Assembly (NCBI GenBank): GCA_047967505.1
Contig: CM106541.1
Length of the DNA: 64,000 nt
Origin: Dipteris shenzhenensis
Taxonomy: Eukaryota; Polypodiophyta; Polypodiopsida; Gleicheniales
Direction: 5' to 3' (one strand)
The translations under genes were made by a program, and so were the position numbers. The first letter of the stretch is position 1. Every line of letters starts with the position of its first letter. Shown here in pieces: positions 22,990-36,400 of the stretch. The notes below the pieces were generated by a model that saw only the letters and a program-made list of their open reading frames with translations, ran no database searches and was not told the origin of the DNA.

Positions 22990-24930
22990 GAAGCAACCAA
23001 TCTCCAGGTATTTGGAAAATTTAGATCATTTTTTAAACTCTTGTGAATAAAATGTTTTACACAACTAGTCGTAATATTTATTTAATCTAAAGTCACTATA
23101 GAAATCTCATCATAGGTGTACATAGTTTTTGCTTCAACATCCAATGAGGGAGTCTTTACATTGTACTTGGAGATTTTAGAGTTGTCACTTTCGATGTAAT
23201 GTTATAACTCTTTTTATAATTTAACCAAAAACCTAGAGTTATGTTATCAACTCATTTTATAATTTCACTTGCAACTCTTTAGAAAAGAACTTGTACAATT
23301 TATTTAAAATTGAGACTCTTTTTGTTATTCGAGGAGTCTTTTTGTTAATTAGAGCGTTTTCTTTTTTTATTTTTTTAAAAATAATTTTAAAATATAATTT
23401 CAACGGCCCCCATGTAAAATTAATGAAATGGATTTTATGTGCTAAAGAGTTAGAAAAGTATCTTGATTAAGGATTTGACTGACACAACAAGATAACTTAT
23501 TTACTAAAGCACACATTCTTTATAACTTTCACTCTAGGGGAATTTGAGAAGAAAGTATTGCCTTTATCATCACAAGATATTAACCTACAAATTTGAGAGT
23601 ATTAAATTACAATATACATCTCCAACACAAAGAAGGAAAAAGTATTAAATTGCAATGTACAAGTTCATTTGGTATGCTAACATGCTATTTTTGGATGGCA
23701 ACTTGACCAAGTGTGTCGAGAATATCATCGTCAAATACAAAATTTTGCATCAATCTCATAGCGAGGGTCCATCAAGTGGCTCCATGGCTGTGGTGCAAGT
23801 TGGGATCAAATGACTGCCTCACATTTGCATCTAGAGACACTTCTAATGCATGAGGTGATGATTAGAGCCTAGTGGTTTTGGAAAGGATTTTATAGTCAGA
23901 CCTCTTTGTACTCCCTTGAAGAAACAAGTTTGTAACACACTCTCTTTTATTTTTGGAACCTGCAAACCAAATATACATTTCAATTTAATACTCTAGCTTT
24001 ATGTTGGAGTTATATACCAACTTCCTCCTCCCAACTAGCCAATCATATCTTCACTCGTTCTCCTTTCCAACAATTGCTTCTATATCCAATTTAAAATCTC
24101 TAGCCCATTAAGCTCCAAATATCTAGATGTATGGTCTAAAGTATGTAAGTGTTCCTAGACCATGAAGTAGAAAATGGCTAACGATGTCAATTCCCATGCA
24201 ACATGATTCACAAATATCCTTTTGGAAGTACATCTATGTATGGCCTTGAATTGGCTTTGTCTTCTTGAGTGAAATTTTACACATTCTTCCAATAATACTA
24301 CCTTTTGCTATGACTTTCTTCAAATTGTACAACTCTTTGGCAATGCAAAAACAAAATAGAAACTTCATGTCTCTTTCATTCATTTGGCCAATTGACAAGA
24401 GGTCTTGTGTCATATTAGGGGGAAAAAAGCATATTTTGTGCTTATGTATTTCCTTTATAATTGTGTAGAGGAATGCCTTTGATTTGTAGTATCTCGTGCA
24501 GGGTATCATCATTCATAACTACATTCTCCTTTGTATTTTTGTAAAGATGCAATTCTAAAAACCATTCTTCCTTGTGTACATGTGATTACTTAATCTAGAT
24601 TCAAACACTCTATATTGTCATCATTGTCGAAGTAATTGCATTTCAGTGTTTTGAAAGAAGTGCTTGATGCCAAGCTATGTCTTGGGGCTGATTTTGATCT
24701 TCTTCATAGGCAAAATTGGCACTTTCTCATTGATTTTCACATTTGTTGAACTGTCTATGTATAGTGTCTCTTTTCTTTTCATGCATTCAAGTATTTGGAA
24801 TTGGCATTTCTCTTTAGAGCATTAGATTCCATGTCCCCCTTTTATTGTTGGAAGAAACATGCTATGTGTGAAAGATGTGTTGCTTGGTGACTTTGAGAAT
24901 GTTTGCTATGATTATGGGCATTGTTACTTG
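22990..24930. other. AT-rich, no recognisable gene
   Basis: Very AT-rich sequence with only short ORFs lacking known domains. It may be the 3' part of the copia relic beginning near 25.6 kb on the minus strand, but no pol motif could be read. Confidence 0.45.
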
Positions 24931-24939
24931 GCTTGATTA

Positions 24940-25600
24940 TTATTTTTTCTCGAGTTGAACTAACTTGAGTGTTTTCCTCATTGAAAACTTCTACCTTCAC
25001 CAAAAAAGTTATTGTCATGATTCTTTGAATATGTGGTGAAACTTCTTCTCATCTATTCTTGGATATCAATATTAGGCATGGCGTCAAAGTTCAATGAAGC
25101 ATCTTTGGTGATGGTAGCTATCACAAAGTCCTTGTAGTCCTTACCTAGACCCTTGAATTGGATTTTAATGAGTCTCTCATTCTTTATTTCCTATCAATGG
25201 ATGCCAATTGATTTGCAAGGTCTTTAAGTCAGACTAGGTAGATATGATCTATACTTCTTGGCATTTTTAAGTTGATTTTCAAGCACAATTGAACAAGTAT
25301 CTCATTCTAGTTTCCTATCCAATGGATGCCAATTGATTTGCAAGACCTTACGTTGAACTAAGTAGTTGAAATTTGGAGTGTAACTTCTTGGCATTGTTAA
25401 GTTGATTTTCAGGAATGATCGATATGGACATGTTCTTAGCACTAAATTTATTTTAGATGCTTTCCATGCATTCATAACAACTATCTTTTCTCTTAATGTC
25501 TAGAATCAAATGTTGACATTGGAATTGATGAGGCTTAGTGAAAATTGAGCTTGTTCATCCTAATATGCTTGTCGTTCACTAAGCTCTTTAGCTTCATTAG
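24940..25600 (-). pseudogene. Ty1/copia gag (UBN2-type) remnant
   Basis: The minus strand reads fragments such as KTLANQLASIG, then GLQGLCDSYHHQRCF, matching the ..LADQLASIG..., GLG-DY--FV pattern of copia gag. Stops and frameshifts are frequent. The primer site and LTR at 27.27-27.65 kb lie upstream on the same strand and may belong to the same element. Confidence 0.55.
25176..25425. repeat. 125-bp tandem duplication within the copia gag relic
   Basis: CTCATTCT at 25176 and at 25301 begin two copies sharing GGATGCCAATTGATTTGCAAG and CTTCTTGGCATT-TTAAGTTGATTTTCA blocks. They are clearly diverged (an old duplication). The LANQLASIG-encoding segment is therefore present twice. Confidence 0.8.
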
Positions 25601-25609
25601 CTATCAAGG

Positions 25610-27270
25610 GTGTTTTCAAGCTCGTTGCTAGAGGTTAAAGACTTTTCTGTAACTGAATGGAAAATATTCCACAAAATTTTCAATTGGCAATAGAAAAATG
25701 CTCACAAGCTTGAACTCCAAGTTTCAATAAATATTATCATCCAAATTTGCTATTTTGATCCAAGGATATGATTTCATCATGTGATTTTTCCCATGTTGCT
25801 CACAATGATGTCAAATTAGTGATTACAACATGTGAATGCCAAAACCTAATGCTTGCATTGAACAAAAGATGTTGGCAAGACATAAAATAAAAATAGGCTA
25901 ACATATAGCATAAACTATTACAAATATTGCAAGAAACTTTGCAGGTGTAATGAGTTTGCCAAATATGCCAAAAATAGAAAAAATGGTTTAGAAGTGTGGC
26001 ATGTGATGTCATGAATGTGTCAGTGGATATTACAGTGAAATCTAATAGCAAATGACCAAGATATGGTCATATATGCTGAAAAAGAAGTGTTGATAGATGC
26101 ACCAATAGCCAAGTGTAATGATGCATAAAAATGGCTATAATGGCAACAAAATGAAATGCATAACATGTGATTTTAGTGTGCAATAAACATTATAATGTGA
26201 ACTAGGTCCAAATCAAATCCTAAATGATCAAGACATGGGCACCTAACTTTGGTGTATATAGGCAACAAGAAATAAAGTAGTTGGGGCACCAAGTCTACTG
26301 CTTTGGCTAAAAGGTCATTGTGACAGTGATGTTCAAATAAGTTTATGTGAGTGGTTTTTGTGGAAATCAATCTTGAAACTGATACATGGGTATGGTAGCC
26401 TAACTAATGTTGTCTAGTCATTGCATGAGCAAAATAAGGCCACAGATTCTTGATTTTTATTTGCTTAAAATGAAGCTTAATGAAAAATAAATGAAATGGT
26501 GTCAATATGTGACATGCATGTGCTAAGATATTAGTTGTTGATTACAACATCATGATGTGGCAATTGTGCAAAATTTGCTAATTTTATAGAGTGCTAATTT
26601 TTATTTTCATTAAGGTAGTAGCTCTCCTAGGTGGCTGCACGAAGCTCAAAGTAATAGTGATAGAGAGAGGGTAGTGTTTAAAACTAATCATGATGCGCAA
26701 CCACAATAGCTTAGGATTAAGTAGTTGAGGCAAGCCATCAAATAATAATAATAATAATAAATTAATTAAATAAAAAATAAAAAAAAGTTCACAACAACAA
26801 AACTATCGTAACCTAAATTGGACTTATGTGTACCAACATCTAGTCAAGGCATTTTGGCATATGAGCCAGCTAGTATAAATTAAAAGGAACACTACAAGTG
26901 GAGCTTTAGGCGTGGGGTGATTGAAGGCAAAAAGCATTGGGGGCTTGCAGAGGTCCCATCAAAATTGCAAAACATGGAATTGCATGTTTGATTGAGGGTT
27001 GACGGTGCTCCAAAGCGATGAACCATAAAGAGGGACATCCGCATGAGGTTTCCACAATACAAAAAGTGAAAAAGAAAATTCTCCACACATTTATCAACCA
27101 AAACTATTAAATCAATGAAAAATTGAGAACAAAACAAGCTGAATGCTTTGAGTTGATTTATCTTGAGCAAGAATGCATACTATAAAAGGCAAAATTATCG
27201 CTCAATTCTCAAGCTACAAGATGGACAACAATATAACTAAGGTAGGTGCAAGCACAAGAGCCCATGGGTT
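25610..27270. other. AT-rich DNA with an AAT microsatellite
   Basis: No gene recognised. At about 26738-26760 there is an (AAT/ATA)n run followed by AT-rich repeats. Minus-strand ORFs at 25800-26051 and 26892-27170 show no domain. This may be leader or internal sequence of the copia relic on the minus strand. Confidence 0.4.
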
Positions 27271-27648
27271 TTGATGGGTTCTGATACCATGTTGTAGAAA
27301 GTCGGAATGAGATGAGAAAAGTGCACACACGTGTTACCTATACACTACATTATCATGCACTTTACATTCCTCTCTAGAATAGTGCAAAATACACTATTCC
27401 TAATAGGAAAGGGTCTATCTAAGAAGGAGTGGGAAGGAAAGGGAGGAAAGAATGGTAAAGAAGGGGGAGAAGGAGTGGGAGAGGACAAGGGAAAAAATGA
27501 GGAGTAGGGAACGAGATGTTGGGAGTGTAAGAGTATGGGTTGATAGGGTTATAGGCTATTGGAAGGATGTGGGCATGCTAGAGTGTAGCAAGGCTTAGGG
27601 TTACAAAGGGTTGAGAGCATAGGGTATCTCTTCCATTTCAGGCCCTCA
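27271..27648 (-). mobile_element. LTR and primer-binding site of a copia-like element
   Basis: On the minus strand TGGTATCAGAACCCATCAA (27289-27271) matches an initiator tRNA-Met primer site. The LTR ends ..CTACAACA at 27290 immediately before it, and extends rightward to a tentative start near 27648, next to the LINE remnant. The copia gag relic lies about 1.7 kb downstream on the same strand. Confidence 0.5.
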
Positions 27649-27654
27649 CTAGCC

Positions 27655-29960
27655 TCACCTGAGAGAAGTTTCTAAGTAGAAATTGGGCCTAGTCCAACAA
27701 AGGAGGAGGAATGCCTTTACTATCCAAGATGCCGATAGCTTACAAGTAGCCTTTTGTATATCTGTAACCCCTAGCCCTCTTTCCTCTTTGGACCTTGTGG
27801 AGAAGGACCATTTGACTTTTGAAATTCTCCTCCTGTTGTTGTCCTCACCCCACAAAAAGGATCCACACATTTTGATAAACTTCTCAAACCCAGTTTTAGA
27901 GAGGCACCCGCTAGAGAGGTAGAAGATGGCAATAGGGTAAATACAGTGAGGATTCAATACCATTTATCTTCGAGCTATATTTTCTTGGAATCTCTCCACT
28001 TGGCAAGCTTCTTCTTGAACCTACCTAAAAATCCCTCCATTAGATATCCTAGTTGCCTCAACACCTCTTGATCTTGATCCATGAGAGTCTAGTAGCTTGT
28101 TTTTCAGCCATTTATAATAGACCCATAAGCCTTGGTGAAATACTAAGGCAGACTAGTGCTCCATTGACACCCTGGGTAGTGCTTTTGGGGGTTAAGTTTG
28201 TTTCATCAACAAACAACTAGTAAACCTACTGTTTCTTTGAAGGAAGCTCAATCCCTTTGATGTTGCCTTTCTCTACTTGCTCATGAAGAAGCCATCTCTG
28301 AAGGGGGGTTCCTACCATTTCTGGAAGGGTTATCCGAGGCCTAAGGCCAACGGCGCAAGGAGCAAGTAGGATGTGTCAATGAGAGCATGGAACGAGCAGG
28401 GGACGATGGTGTCATTAGTGTCACTGATGGTGCGAGCACGATACGAGTGCAAGAGTGATGTGATAGAGCAAGATGCTATAATCATAAGAGCCAACCATCA
28501 ACATGAATAAAATGGAACTCAAGACACATGACACAAGGTCTTGTACCAGGTGAATGGGGGACAAAGAGAGGACGTACAAAATGAAGAGGACTTGGAGTTG
28601 TGACTAGAGATGGAAGGAAGCATAGTGTATAATAGTTGAACAAAGAAAAATACACTAACAGGATACCACAATGATACGCCAAGCGAGCTCGTGACTCAAG
28701 CCTTCCTTCCCTCTCCCAAATCCCGTATAATGAATGAATGAATTGCCCCCCATCCTCCCCTTCACCCTCGCCTTCCCCTTGCTGGAAATCTCCCTTCCTG
28801 CCACTATCCTCCTCGTCCTTAGCCATCCTGCCACTCCATCTCTTCATGTCTTTTGCAACAGCTTGCTTCTGCCAAGTTGGTGTGCCATAATTACTCCACG
28901 GGCATCACCTGTGCACCATGTGTCTCTAACAAGGAGCTTGACCAGTGGTCGTCACACGTGTCCTCTCATAACTCCTACATGTGGAGGATAGTACCCATGT
29001 GCATACTCTCTGCAAATTCTCCATCTTGGCCATGGAACCCATGGGGGGTAGAGACTATCATGTACCATAGCAAGTCCTAGTCATGTACCACACCAAGTCT
29101 TGCCACACCAAGTCCTTGTCATGTACCGCACCAAGTCTTGGTCACGTACCACACCAAGTCCCAATCATGTACCACACCAAGTCACAATCATGTACCACAC
29201 CAAGTCCCGATCATGTACCACACCAAGTCTCGGTCACGTATCACATCAAGTTCCGATCATAAACCATACCAAGACCCTGTCAACATAAGCAAATCCATAA
29301 GTATGGCAAAAAGGAGGCAAGTTGAAGGGCATTCATATGCTTGATATACCTTTCAAGTCTAAAGTATTGCATCATCTCTCTATTTACACATACCTTAGAT
29401 GAGGTGTAAATAAGAGTGAGCTTTAACAAAAAACACATAACTTGGGTCCTAGTCCCATGTCCTAGAGAGCTTGTATTAGAAAGTCCCACTCTAGCATGTT
29501 AACAATAAGCCTTGTCAAGATTAACTTTAAGGAGGTGCACATGTCTTTATTTGTTGCCATGGTCACATCGCTCCCAAATGTTAATAACGTCTCCAGTAAA
29601 TGGCTACCCTTAATAAACCCTTTCTACTAGGATCCAGGTGTCCATTCTCCTCAAGATCCTTAAAGCTAAGGCTTTGGAAAATATCTTATAATTGGAGCTC
29701 AACATGGTGAGTGGTCTCTAGGTCTTAGCACCTCTGTGTTCTCGTTCTTGGGAATTAGCTTGATTAAACTACCATTTACATGACAAGATAATCGTTGGTC
29801 TAGGACACTCTCTTGCCACAACAATAAAAGATAGGACCCATCTCTCTTCCACATCCTTCCATTGTGTCTACTTATGTTGTCCTTGAAATGGGAGAGGACC
29901 CAATTGTAATACCTCCTATTCCCTCTTCATGATTGGTGAAGGACCATACTCTCTTTCTAT
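27655..29960 (-). mobile_element. Degenerate LINE (plant L1-type), minus strand
   Basis: The RT end lies at about 29810-29490: VNGSLIKLIPKNEN, then NYKIFSKALALRILRRM, then VNLDKAYC (the DFDKAYD block). The C-terminal part lies at about 28080-27655: QLGYLMEGFLGRFKKKLAKW, then FLSSG, a degenerate CGSFLWGE and KEERGLGVTDIQ, matching the region after RT in plant LINEs. Between them sit about 1.2 kb of other DNA, including a minisatellite, and the catalytic FADD block is missing. The copy is dead. Confidence 0.75.
29057..29275. repeat. 23-bp minisatellite, about nine copies
   Basis: Units close to ATCATGTACCACACCAAGTC plus three variable bases repeat with an exact 23-base period (starts at 29164, 29187, 29210, 29233 and 29256, with more diverged copies before). 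Because 23 is not a multiple of three, the frames show rotating peptide words such as MYHTKS and VPHQV; these are not a protein. Confidence 0.9.
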
Positions 29961-30027
29961 CCACTGATACAAGCCTCATTTCAAGAGTTAGTTAAGATAC
30001 TTCGACTTCCTATAACTCTAAGAAGAT

Positions 30028-30045
30028 GAGAGAGAGAGAGAGAGC
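30028..30045. repeat. GA dinucleotide microsatellite
   Basis: A perfect run of alternating A and G. Confidence 0.9.
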
Positions 30046-30083
30046 TCAAACCAACTGGCTGTTTCATACCCTTTTGAAGGTTT

Positions 30084-30166
30084 AATAAGCCCACAAACAT
30101 TAAGGGTGAGAAAAAGATTAAGGGTTCAATAAGCCCACAAACATTAAGGGTGAGAAAACATTAAGC
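30084..30166. repeat. 44-bp tandem duplication
   Basis: Two adjacent copies of AATAAGCCCACAAACATTAA plus GGGTGAGAAAA, starting at 30084 and 30128, nearly identical. Confidence 0.85.
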
Positions 30167-30169
30167 ATG

Positions 30170-31110
30170 GTGGTGGTCTCGAAGGGGACGGGTTACAAAC
30201 TCGGCTGGATGCCAAATTTTGAATTAGGTTCACGTGTAGTGGTTTTGGAGGGAAAATTGGTTGCTGCCCGAGCCTCTACTCTGGAGTAGGGGCCAGCAAA
30301 AAAACCTAGCCCTAACAGGGACAGGGTGGTTTGCAAACCAGCCCTCTCGCGTGAATAGGCTCAGGCTATTTACACACTGAGAGGCGCCCATGGTTGGGTG
30401 GTCGATTGAACTAATAAGAGGCGAGTTTTTAAACGATGGGTGGGCAATGGGCAGCCACCTTGTTACACACACCCCGCCCGTGAGCAAACCTTCTAGTCCT
30501 ACATGGACTCCATGAAAGCCCTTTCGTGGGCAGCCAAGCTTGGCTGGCTGCCGAATGATAATCACTTGTCTGTTTAGGGTCGGGGGTGTCCATGGGTGGG
30601 CACTGAATTTTTTAAAGGGGGTTTCACACCAGTTTGTGGATGGGCGAAAATGCATGTTCAGCTTGCATTTGGAGAAAACTACCCGTTTGTTCGCATCCCT
30701 ATTCACATACGGGCAGTTGCATTTTGCTTAAGTAATAAATGTTGTACACCAAAAGGGGGCTCGGGGTTGCGAGTTCAAGTCTTGGCAATCGCATGTGATT
30801 GGATTGAGGTGCATGGACGCGCTCTTGGGTGGCACTTTGAGGCTGCCCGAAACTTTTCCCTGCTCGGGCGCGACTTGGATTCCATGTCATTTTTTTGCTC
30901 CAGCCGGCCGGGCGGGCGGGCAAGAAAAGGCACGCTCACCGGTCACTCTGTCCGCCCACCGATTTGCGGGCGGACGGGTATGAGACCGCCCTAAAACGTC
31001 GTCCATTCAACACTGCCAAGGGCTCTTTTTTGGACGCCAACACACAAACGAAGATTTTGGGCGCTTCTTTTGCGTTCAAGGAGCGGTATGGTTGGAGAGG
31101 AAGAGGAAGC
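30170..31110 (+). other. Region upstream of U11/U12-65K
   Basis: Mixed-composition DNA with a GC-rich patch at 30870-30985 (CCGGCCGGGCGGGCGGGCAAG). Several overlapping ORFs (for example 30230-30706 minus) lack any known domain. At 30760-30790 GGTTGCGAGTTCAAGTCTTGG resembles a tRNA B box, possibly a SINE scrap. The promoter and 5' UTR of the next gene probably lie in the last few hundred bases; no TATA box is evident. Confidence 0.4.
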
Positions 31111-33461
31111 ATGGAGAGCAGAATGGTAATGGAGGGTTGGCGAGCTCCTCCCCCGGCAGACCAGCCTCATGCCTCAACCTCCACCACCTTGCTTGTTAAG
31201 CATTTACCAGACGCCGTCCCTTTTGAGACCCTTACTCGACTTTTCTCGCATTATGGTGCCTCTGATTTTCGACCCTGTGTTGCAGGCAGGTGTGTAACCC
31301 TATTGCTTTCACTTCTCGATGTGCCTCCCTCCTCTTTCCTTCAGCTTGGCAATCATGTGGATCTTGCGTTGAACTCTGCAGGTTGAAGAACTGTGCTTTC
31401 GTGGATTTTAAAGATGAGGCGCAAGCTGCTCGAGCTCAATCTCAGCTTCACAGGTGAGCTCGAAGTTAAAGTTTCCTCCTTCTCGATTGCATTTGGCAAT
31501 AGTTATTGTAACCTGAAGATATGTTATGCTGAAACGTCCAGGTTGCGTTTTCTGGGGAGAATTTTGGCAGTGGAGAGAGCCAAGCCGAAGTCCGACAAAG
31601 CAGTCTCAGAGAAACCTGATGCTATCAAGGATGCAAATGCAAAGCATAACGATCAGCCTCCACCATTGCCTCCATACCCTCCTCCACTTCCACAGGGAGG
31701 GCAACAATTATCGTCAGCCTCTAAAACAACTATTGCAGTTGGGAATGAGCCCATTGCTCCCACTCTTGGCGTTGATTATCCATTCCCTCCACATCTTGAG
31801 TATGAGACCATACTTTTCCTTTTTTGTTTCCAACTAGGAAGTTCCATGCTTAAGTAGCATATGCAAAGAATTCAATGAATAGTTGCTTCTGGTCCTTTTC
31901 TTCCTTGTCCAGCCGTAGGACTTCTTTTAGGGCTTAGAAAGAGTGCCAATGAAAGAGTTCGTGATCGATAATGATATATCACGAAGTGGCTTGCCTTTGA
32001 GAGGTAAACCATTAGTTTGTGAATGCAGGTATGCGTATCCTCCTCCAGATGGGAATATATTAACAAACATAGTGAATGCTCTTATTGCAGTTCCCCGCTT
32101 CTATACTCAGGTATGCATCTTCCAGTATTGCCTTCTTGGGGATATTATATGATTCTTTTTGGCTTGGAGGTTTTTAAACTTTCCTCTTATGGGTATTTCT
32201 CTTTAGTCTTGGTCAAACAGGTCTTACACTTGATGAACAAGATGAATCTACCTGCTCCCTTTCGTCCAGCCCTGCCAACACCACCGCTTCCACCACCTCC
32301 ACCTGCACCAGCTGCTCCTAAACGCCAAGCTGGAGATCTTTCCAGTGATGAATCAGAACTAGAATCATCAGAAGAGGTATGAGTGTTGGGAAAAGGGTTT
32401 GGATATGGCTACTGTGCGATAGTACTACTTTATAGATCGAGCCTTGTTTATTACATATGATAGATTCATGTCAGCAGTGTTGGTGTGTCACTTTGACCTG
32501 ATAAGCTGCTAAGACTTTTCCTTCAACAAACGTTAGTCTTTACCTTCAGCCTTCTGCATGGAGGTAGATGAAAAAGGTGGCGCCAGCAGTGATGGCATGA
32601 TGCCAGTTTTTTCAATGCAGACATGCGCTAATGCCATTGAAGAAGCAGCCGAAACTGAAGTGGGTACAACTACGAGGAAAGCCACAAGAAAGCGGCTGAA
32701 AGTTGAGAAATCCATCCCTGAAAAGGGTTTAACTAGGGAAGCTGCTGGGGCGAAGCCTGCATCACTGGTTCCCAAAGAAAAACTTACGATAAAAAAAAGA
32801 CAGCCTATTTTACAGGTAATGCCAAAGAGTCAATGTCACAACTTTATCGTAAATGTAATCATATAGTGCTATAGAAAGGAAACTTTGCTCTGAAAATTAC
32901 ATTGTTTACCGATTACCCTGCATTCTGTGGTCTGTGTTACACATCTCAAGAAATTTTAAGGTTGAAATTTCAATTAGACATTTGCCTCATGTTGGTTTGT
33001 AGATACTAGTTGTTTTTGTTTTGTATTCTTCGGTTACCTGAGACTTGGTAAACTTCACGAAGCCAGAATCGAGGGTAATCAGGAGTGTTGCTTCCTACTG
33101 ATTTATTTCCTTTGTCTGTGACATTTTGCTTGGTTGCCCCTTTACAGGATCTCTCACTTGCTCGCTGTGTGTCTCTGTCTGTTCTTTTTCTTGATCACCT
33201 TTGTGTTTCGACTATTTTCATTATAACTCACATGCTATTCCTAAGATGTCTTGAATACATTTGTTTGCTCTTGGACAGATCAATATATCTGCGAAGGGGT
33301 TGCCAAAAGAACAAATGCATGATAAAATTGGATCAGGTTTAGAGGAAGCAGATCATCCGGTAAAGGAAGAGACTGTGGAAGCAAGAAACACAGCAACACG
33401 TGAAGAACTGGAAGCTGGCAGGATGCCTGCCAATGAATTACTTGTTCTTCCAATGTTCAAG
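31111..33461 (+). CDS. RNPC3: U11/U12-65K, exons 1-7 (RRM1 and linker)
   Basis: Seven exons separated by introns of 88-463 bases encode 403 residues. Exon 1 ends in AG before GTGTGT, and exon 2 begins with G completing Arg, giving [11 protein letters not shown]. Exon 3 ends in GA and exon 4 supplies the G of Glu in HLEYAYPPPD. Exon 5 ends ESSEE. Exon 6 must start at 32537 after CGTTAG to stay in frame, because the better-looking TTCAG at 32549 would hit a stop. Exon 7 ends exactly after the Lys of LPMFK at a phase-0 donor GTAGTG. Confidence 0.85.
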
Positions 33462-36400
33462 GTAGTGTATGTAAGAATACCGTGGGATTCCTGAAAGCAA
33501 AGGCATTTTACCATGTGTGTTTATTGTGATTATGTGGATTTGCATCTTCAAAGATAAATGAGGCAGCTGAATGCTCTCCATTTCTTTTTGCCAATTTCCA
33601 GTAGCAAAAGATAAAATGAGGCAGCTGAATGCTCTCAGTTTCTTTTTGCCAATTTCCAGTAGCAACATTTTCTAACATGTTTACTTAGATGAGTAATTTG
33701 GCAGTCTCTAGCTGTCATCAAGGAGCGCAATGTGCACAATTAGGAGACCTTATACTGTCGTGTTTCCAGTGGAGCCTTGTTTAGTGTCAAGGTTATAGCC
33801 TAGTCTTCAGTGAGCAGTTGCATTGGTGCTGTTTTGTTGTGACCATGAGCTGATTTGTAGTAGGGGGATCCTACTTTGCATATGAACTATAGTTTTGAAG
33901 GGCCTACGTCAGTCTGGAGACCTTAGCCCAAAAATTGCCATGCAAACCTTGTCTCTTTTTATTGGCTTGAGTTATAACCTAGTGTTCAGGGGAGCACTTT
34001 CATTGGTGTAGTTGTGACCTTTAGCTGATTTGTGATTGAGGGATCCGACTTTATGTCCATGCTTAGCTCTTATAGATTTGAGGGGCCTATGCCAATTTTG
34101 AGCATCCCAGCCCGAAAAATTGTGATTCAAACCTTGTCTATTGTTGATTGGTCTCTTATGTGCAGCTTAATTTCTTCTTGCCTACAAATCTAGTCACTAA
34201 GGGCTGTTTAAAGTATCAATCCGATGCTGGTTTGTGCATTTTGTTAACGGGTAGCAACCGGCTTATCTCAACTTTGAGCATAGCCAGCCCTAAAATTCAT
34301 ATGGAAACCTTGTCTCTTTTGATTGGCCTGACATGTGCGGCTTGATCTTGTGCCTTTTGATTGGCCTGTGATATCGAGCTTGATCCTTCTAATATGCTCA
34401 TTAATGTCATCCAACACTGGTTGGATATTTTCTTTGTAAATTGGTCAGCAAACAAACCTATCTCAGATGTATGCATTAGATGGACTGGGTAGAAACTGTT
34501 TGCAAAGCTACCCAGGTCGAGTCTGCTGCTCCCCATTCACAATTGCTTCAATGTGCAACAGAGATGTGCCAAGCTGTGACACTGGTCACCGTCTTCTAAA
34601 CATTTTCTTCAGGAATCTGAGGGGTGCTGCGTGGGGATCATTGTAACTTTGGTGAATCTCTTGGCACTCTACATTCTCCCCACTAACTGAACAAGCGAGG
34701 GATCCCACAATGACTGCTCCTGAGCTGTGAAGAGAAGCTATTGAGGATGGAGATTGAAACTTACTGCTGGAGCTAGTGCCTCTCCCATGAGGGGATCCAG
34801 GGGAAGACCGTAATCTGTAGTTGCCTGTCAATGCAGAAAACGAAGGCACCAGTGCAGAGTGTTGTGTCTGTTTGGGCCAGATCCACTCTCCAGGCTCTCA
34901 CAGCACCTTTCAGAGAGGGTGACCTGTTAGAAAACCAAAGATAGGTTGCTTGCTTAGAGCCAATACTACTCATGCAGCAGGATAGATCTGTGTAGGACAG
35001 GAGGGGGATGGAACACAACTTATATACATGCTTTACTTGAAAGTAAGAAGACACGTCAGATCTGAAGGAGTACACAGACGTACACCCCAAACTATATAGA
35101 TATAAAGAAACAGTGACAGCAAGCTGTGCTCGAGAAGAAGTCCAAACACCATCAGATAGAAGAGCCCTGCAAATACTTTCAGAGTGCCTCTTGTAGTGTA
35201 GGCTTTAAAAAAAAGCTTTGGATGAACATCCTTTTTTCGAAAAAAGACCTCTGTGCCGGGGTCTCCCATTTAGAGATTTTTCTATTGTCATTACATTGCA
35301 GACAGTGTTAAGCCCAGCATAAAGTCTGATTTTCTTCCATAGAAAGAGGCCAAAAATGACTTAGCTCAGTCAAAGACTGACAAGTAACTTTAGTCTGAGC
35401 ATCATTCTCCCTCAAGGTCTTTGTGTAAATTTTTCCATAGTATCGAATAACTGCTTGCATTCTCACAACGAAAGCTTCCCAAGCATAATCAACGTCATTA
35501 ACCATGGCCTTGTATGCATCATGTTCCAAGTAGCTATTATTAACAATGAGCAGCCTTCTTTGTGTGAGCTGATCATCAGGCATTTCATGAAGAGAGATTC
35601 TCAACCATAGAGAGGTATGATCAGAATGCGTGAAGGCATAATCCACCCATAATTTAGTAGTGACATTATCATAGTGCTGAGGATTAACCTTGTACCAACA
35701 ATCCAGATGAGCCAGACAAGAAGACTGTGCATTATGCTGAAAAGTATAGCCTGGCAACATGGGCTGTGATTCCTTCCAAAGATCAACAAGGCTTAGAGAC
35801 CCCTCAATAGATTGGCTGACTGGTCTCTATAGACCAGTCGACCAGACCTGACAGACTAGCGTAGCCGTCAGTTGACCACTCTGCCCACAGACTGGGCCAA
35901 CCATTGCGCCTATAAATAGGCCTAGCACTTTCCATTCCACCTTGTTTACTAGGCGACTTTCCTGTAGATTATCTTCCAGTCCCAGACTGTGTTTCTCGCT
36001 GTTGTACGGCATCTCCTTTTTGACTGTTAGATTAGCCTTCTCCTTTAGTGCTAGCCTTTGTCATGGCTGAGTTTGCCCTTCACTCCGGAGTGTTGACAGA
36101 AACTCAGTACGAAGACCTTTGTATAAATGGATGCCCAAGTATGCGTGGGTGTGTGGACTTGTATGTGTGAGAGCATATGTTTATACTGTAGTCTACACCC
36201 ACTGCTGGGCGCTGATGATGTCAGTGGACATGTCATAGTAGCCAGTCCCTGTTATGCGTGATGGAGTTTATGGTTTTTAACCTTATGAGTGACTATCATG
36301 AGATTGACGGTGCACACTGTGTTGTTTTTTTAGAGGATGAGTTTGGGCATGTTCTTGGATTCATCTAGATATATGTTGTATGGCATCTGTCGCTCAAATC

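Noticed and set aside
22150-22996. Minus-strand ORFs of 253 and 138 codons rich in Pro, Ser and Leu
   Set aside because: Produced by the pyrimidine strand of the G-rich tract; composition bias, not a gene.
29057-29344. ORFs of 62 and 68 codons with His/Ser/Thr repeats
   Set aside because: Frame readings of a 23-bp minisatellite.
32377-32536. U12-type intron 5 in U11/U12-65K (TTTTCCTTCAAC before the acceptor)
   Set aside because: The branch-like word is near the acceptor as in U12 introns, but the donor GTATGAGTG does not match the U12 donor and the branch word deviates at key positions.
34297-34536. FADQFTKK-like word resembling a copia C-terminal ADIFTK block
   Set aside because: Only one short word matches; flanking residues do not fit copia RNase H, so it is probably chance.
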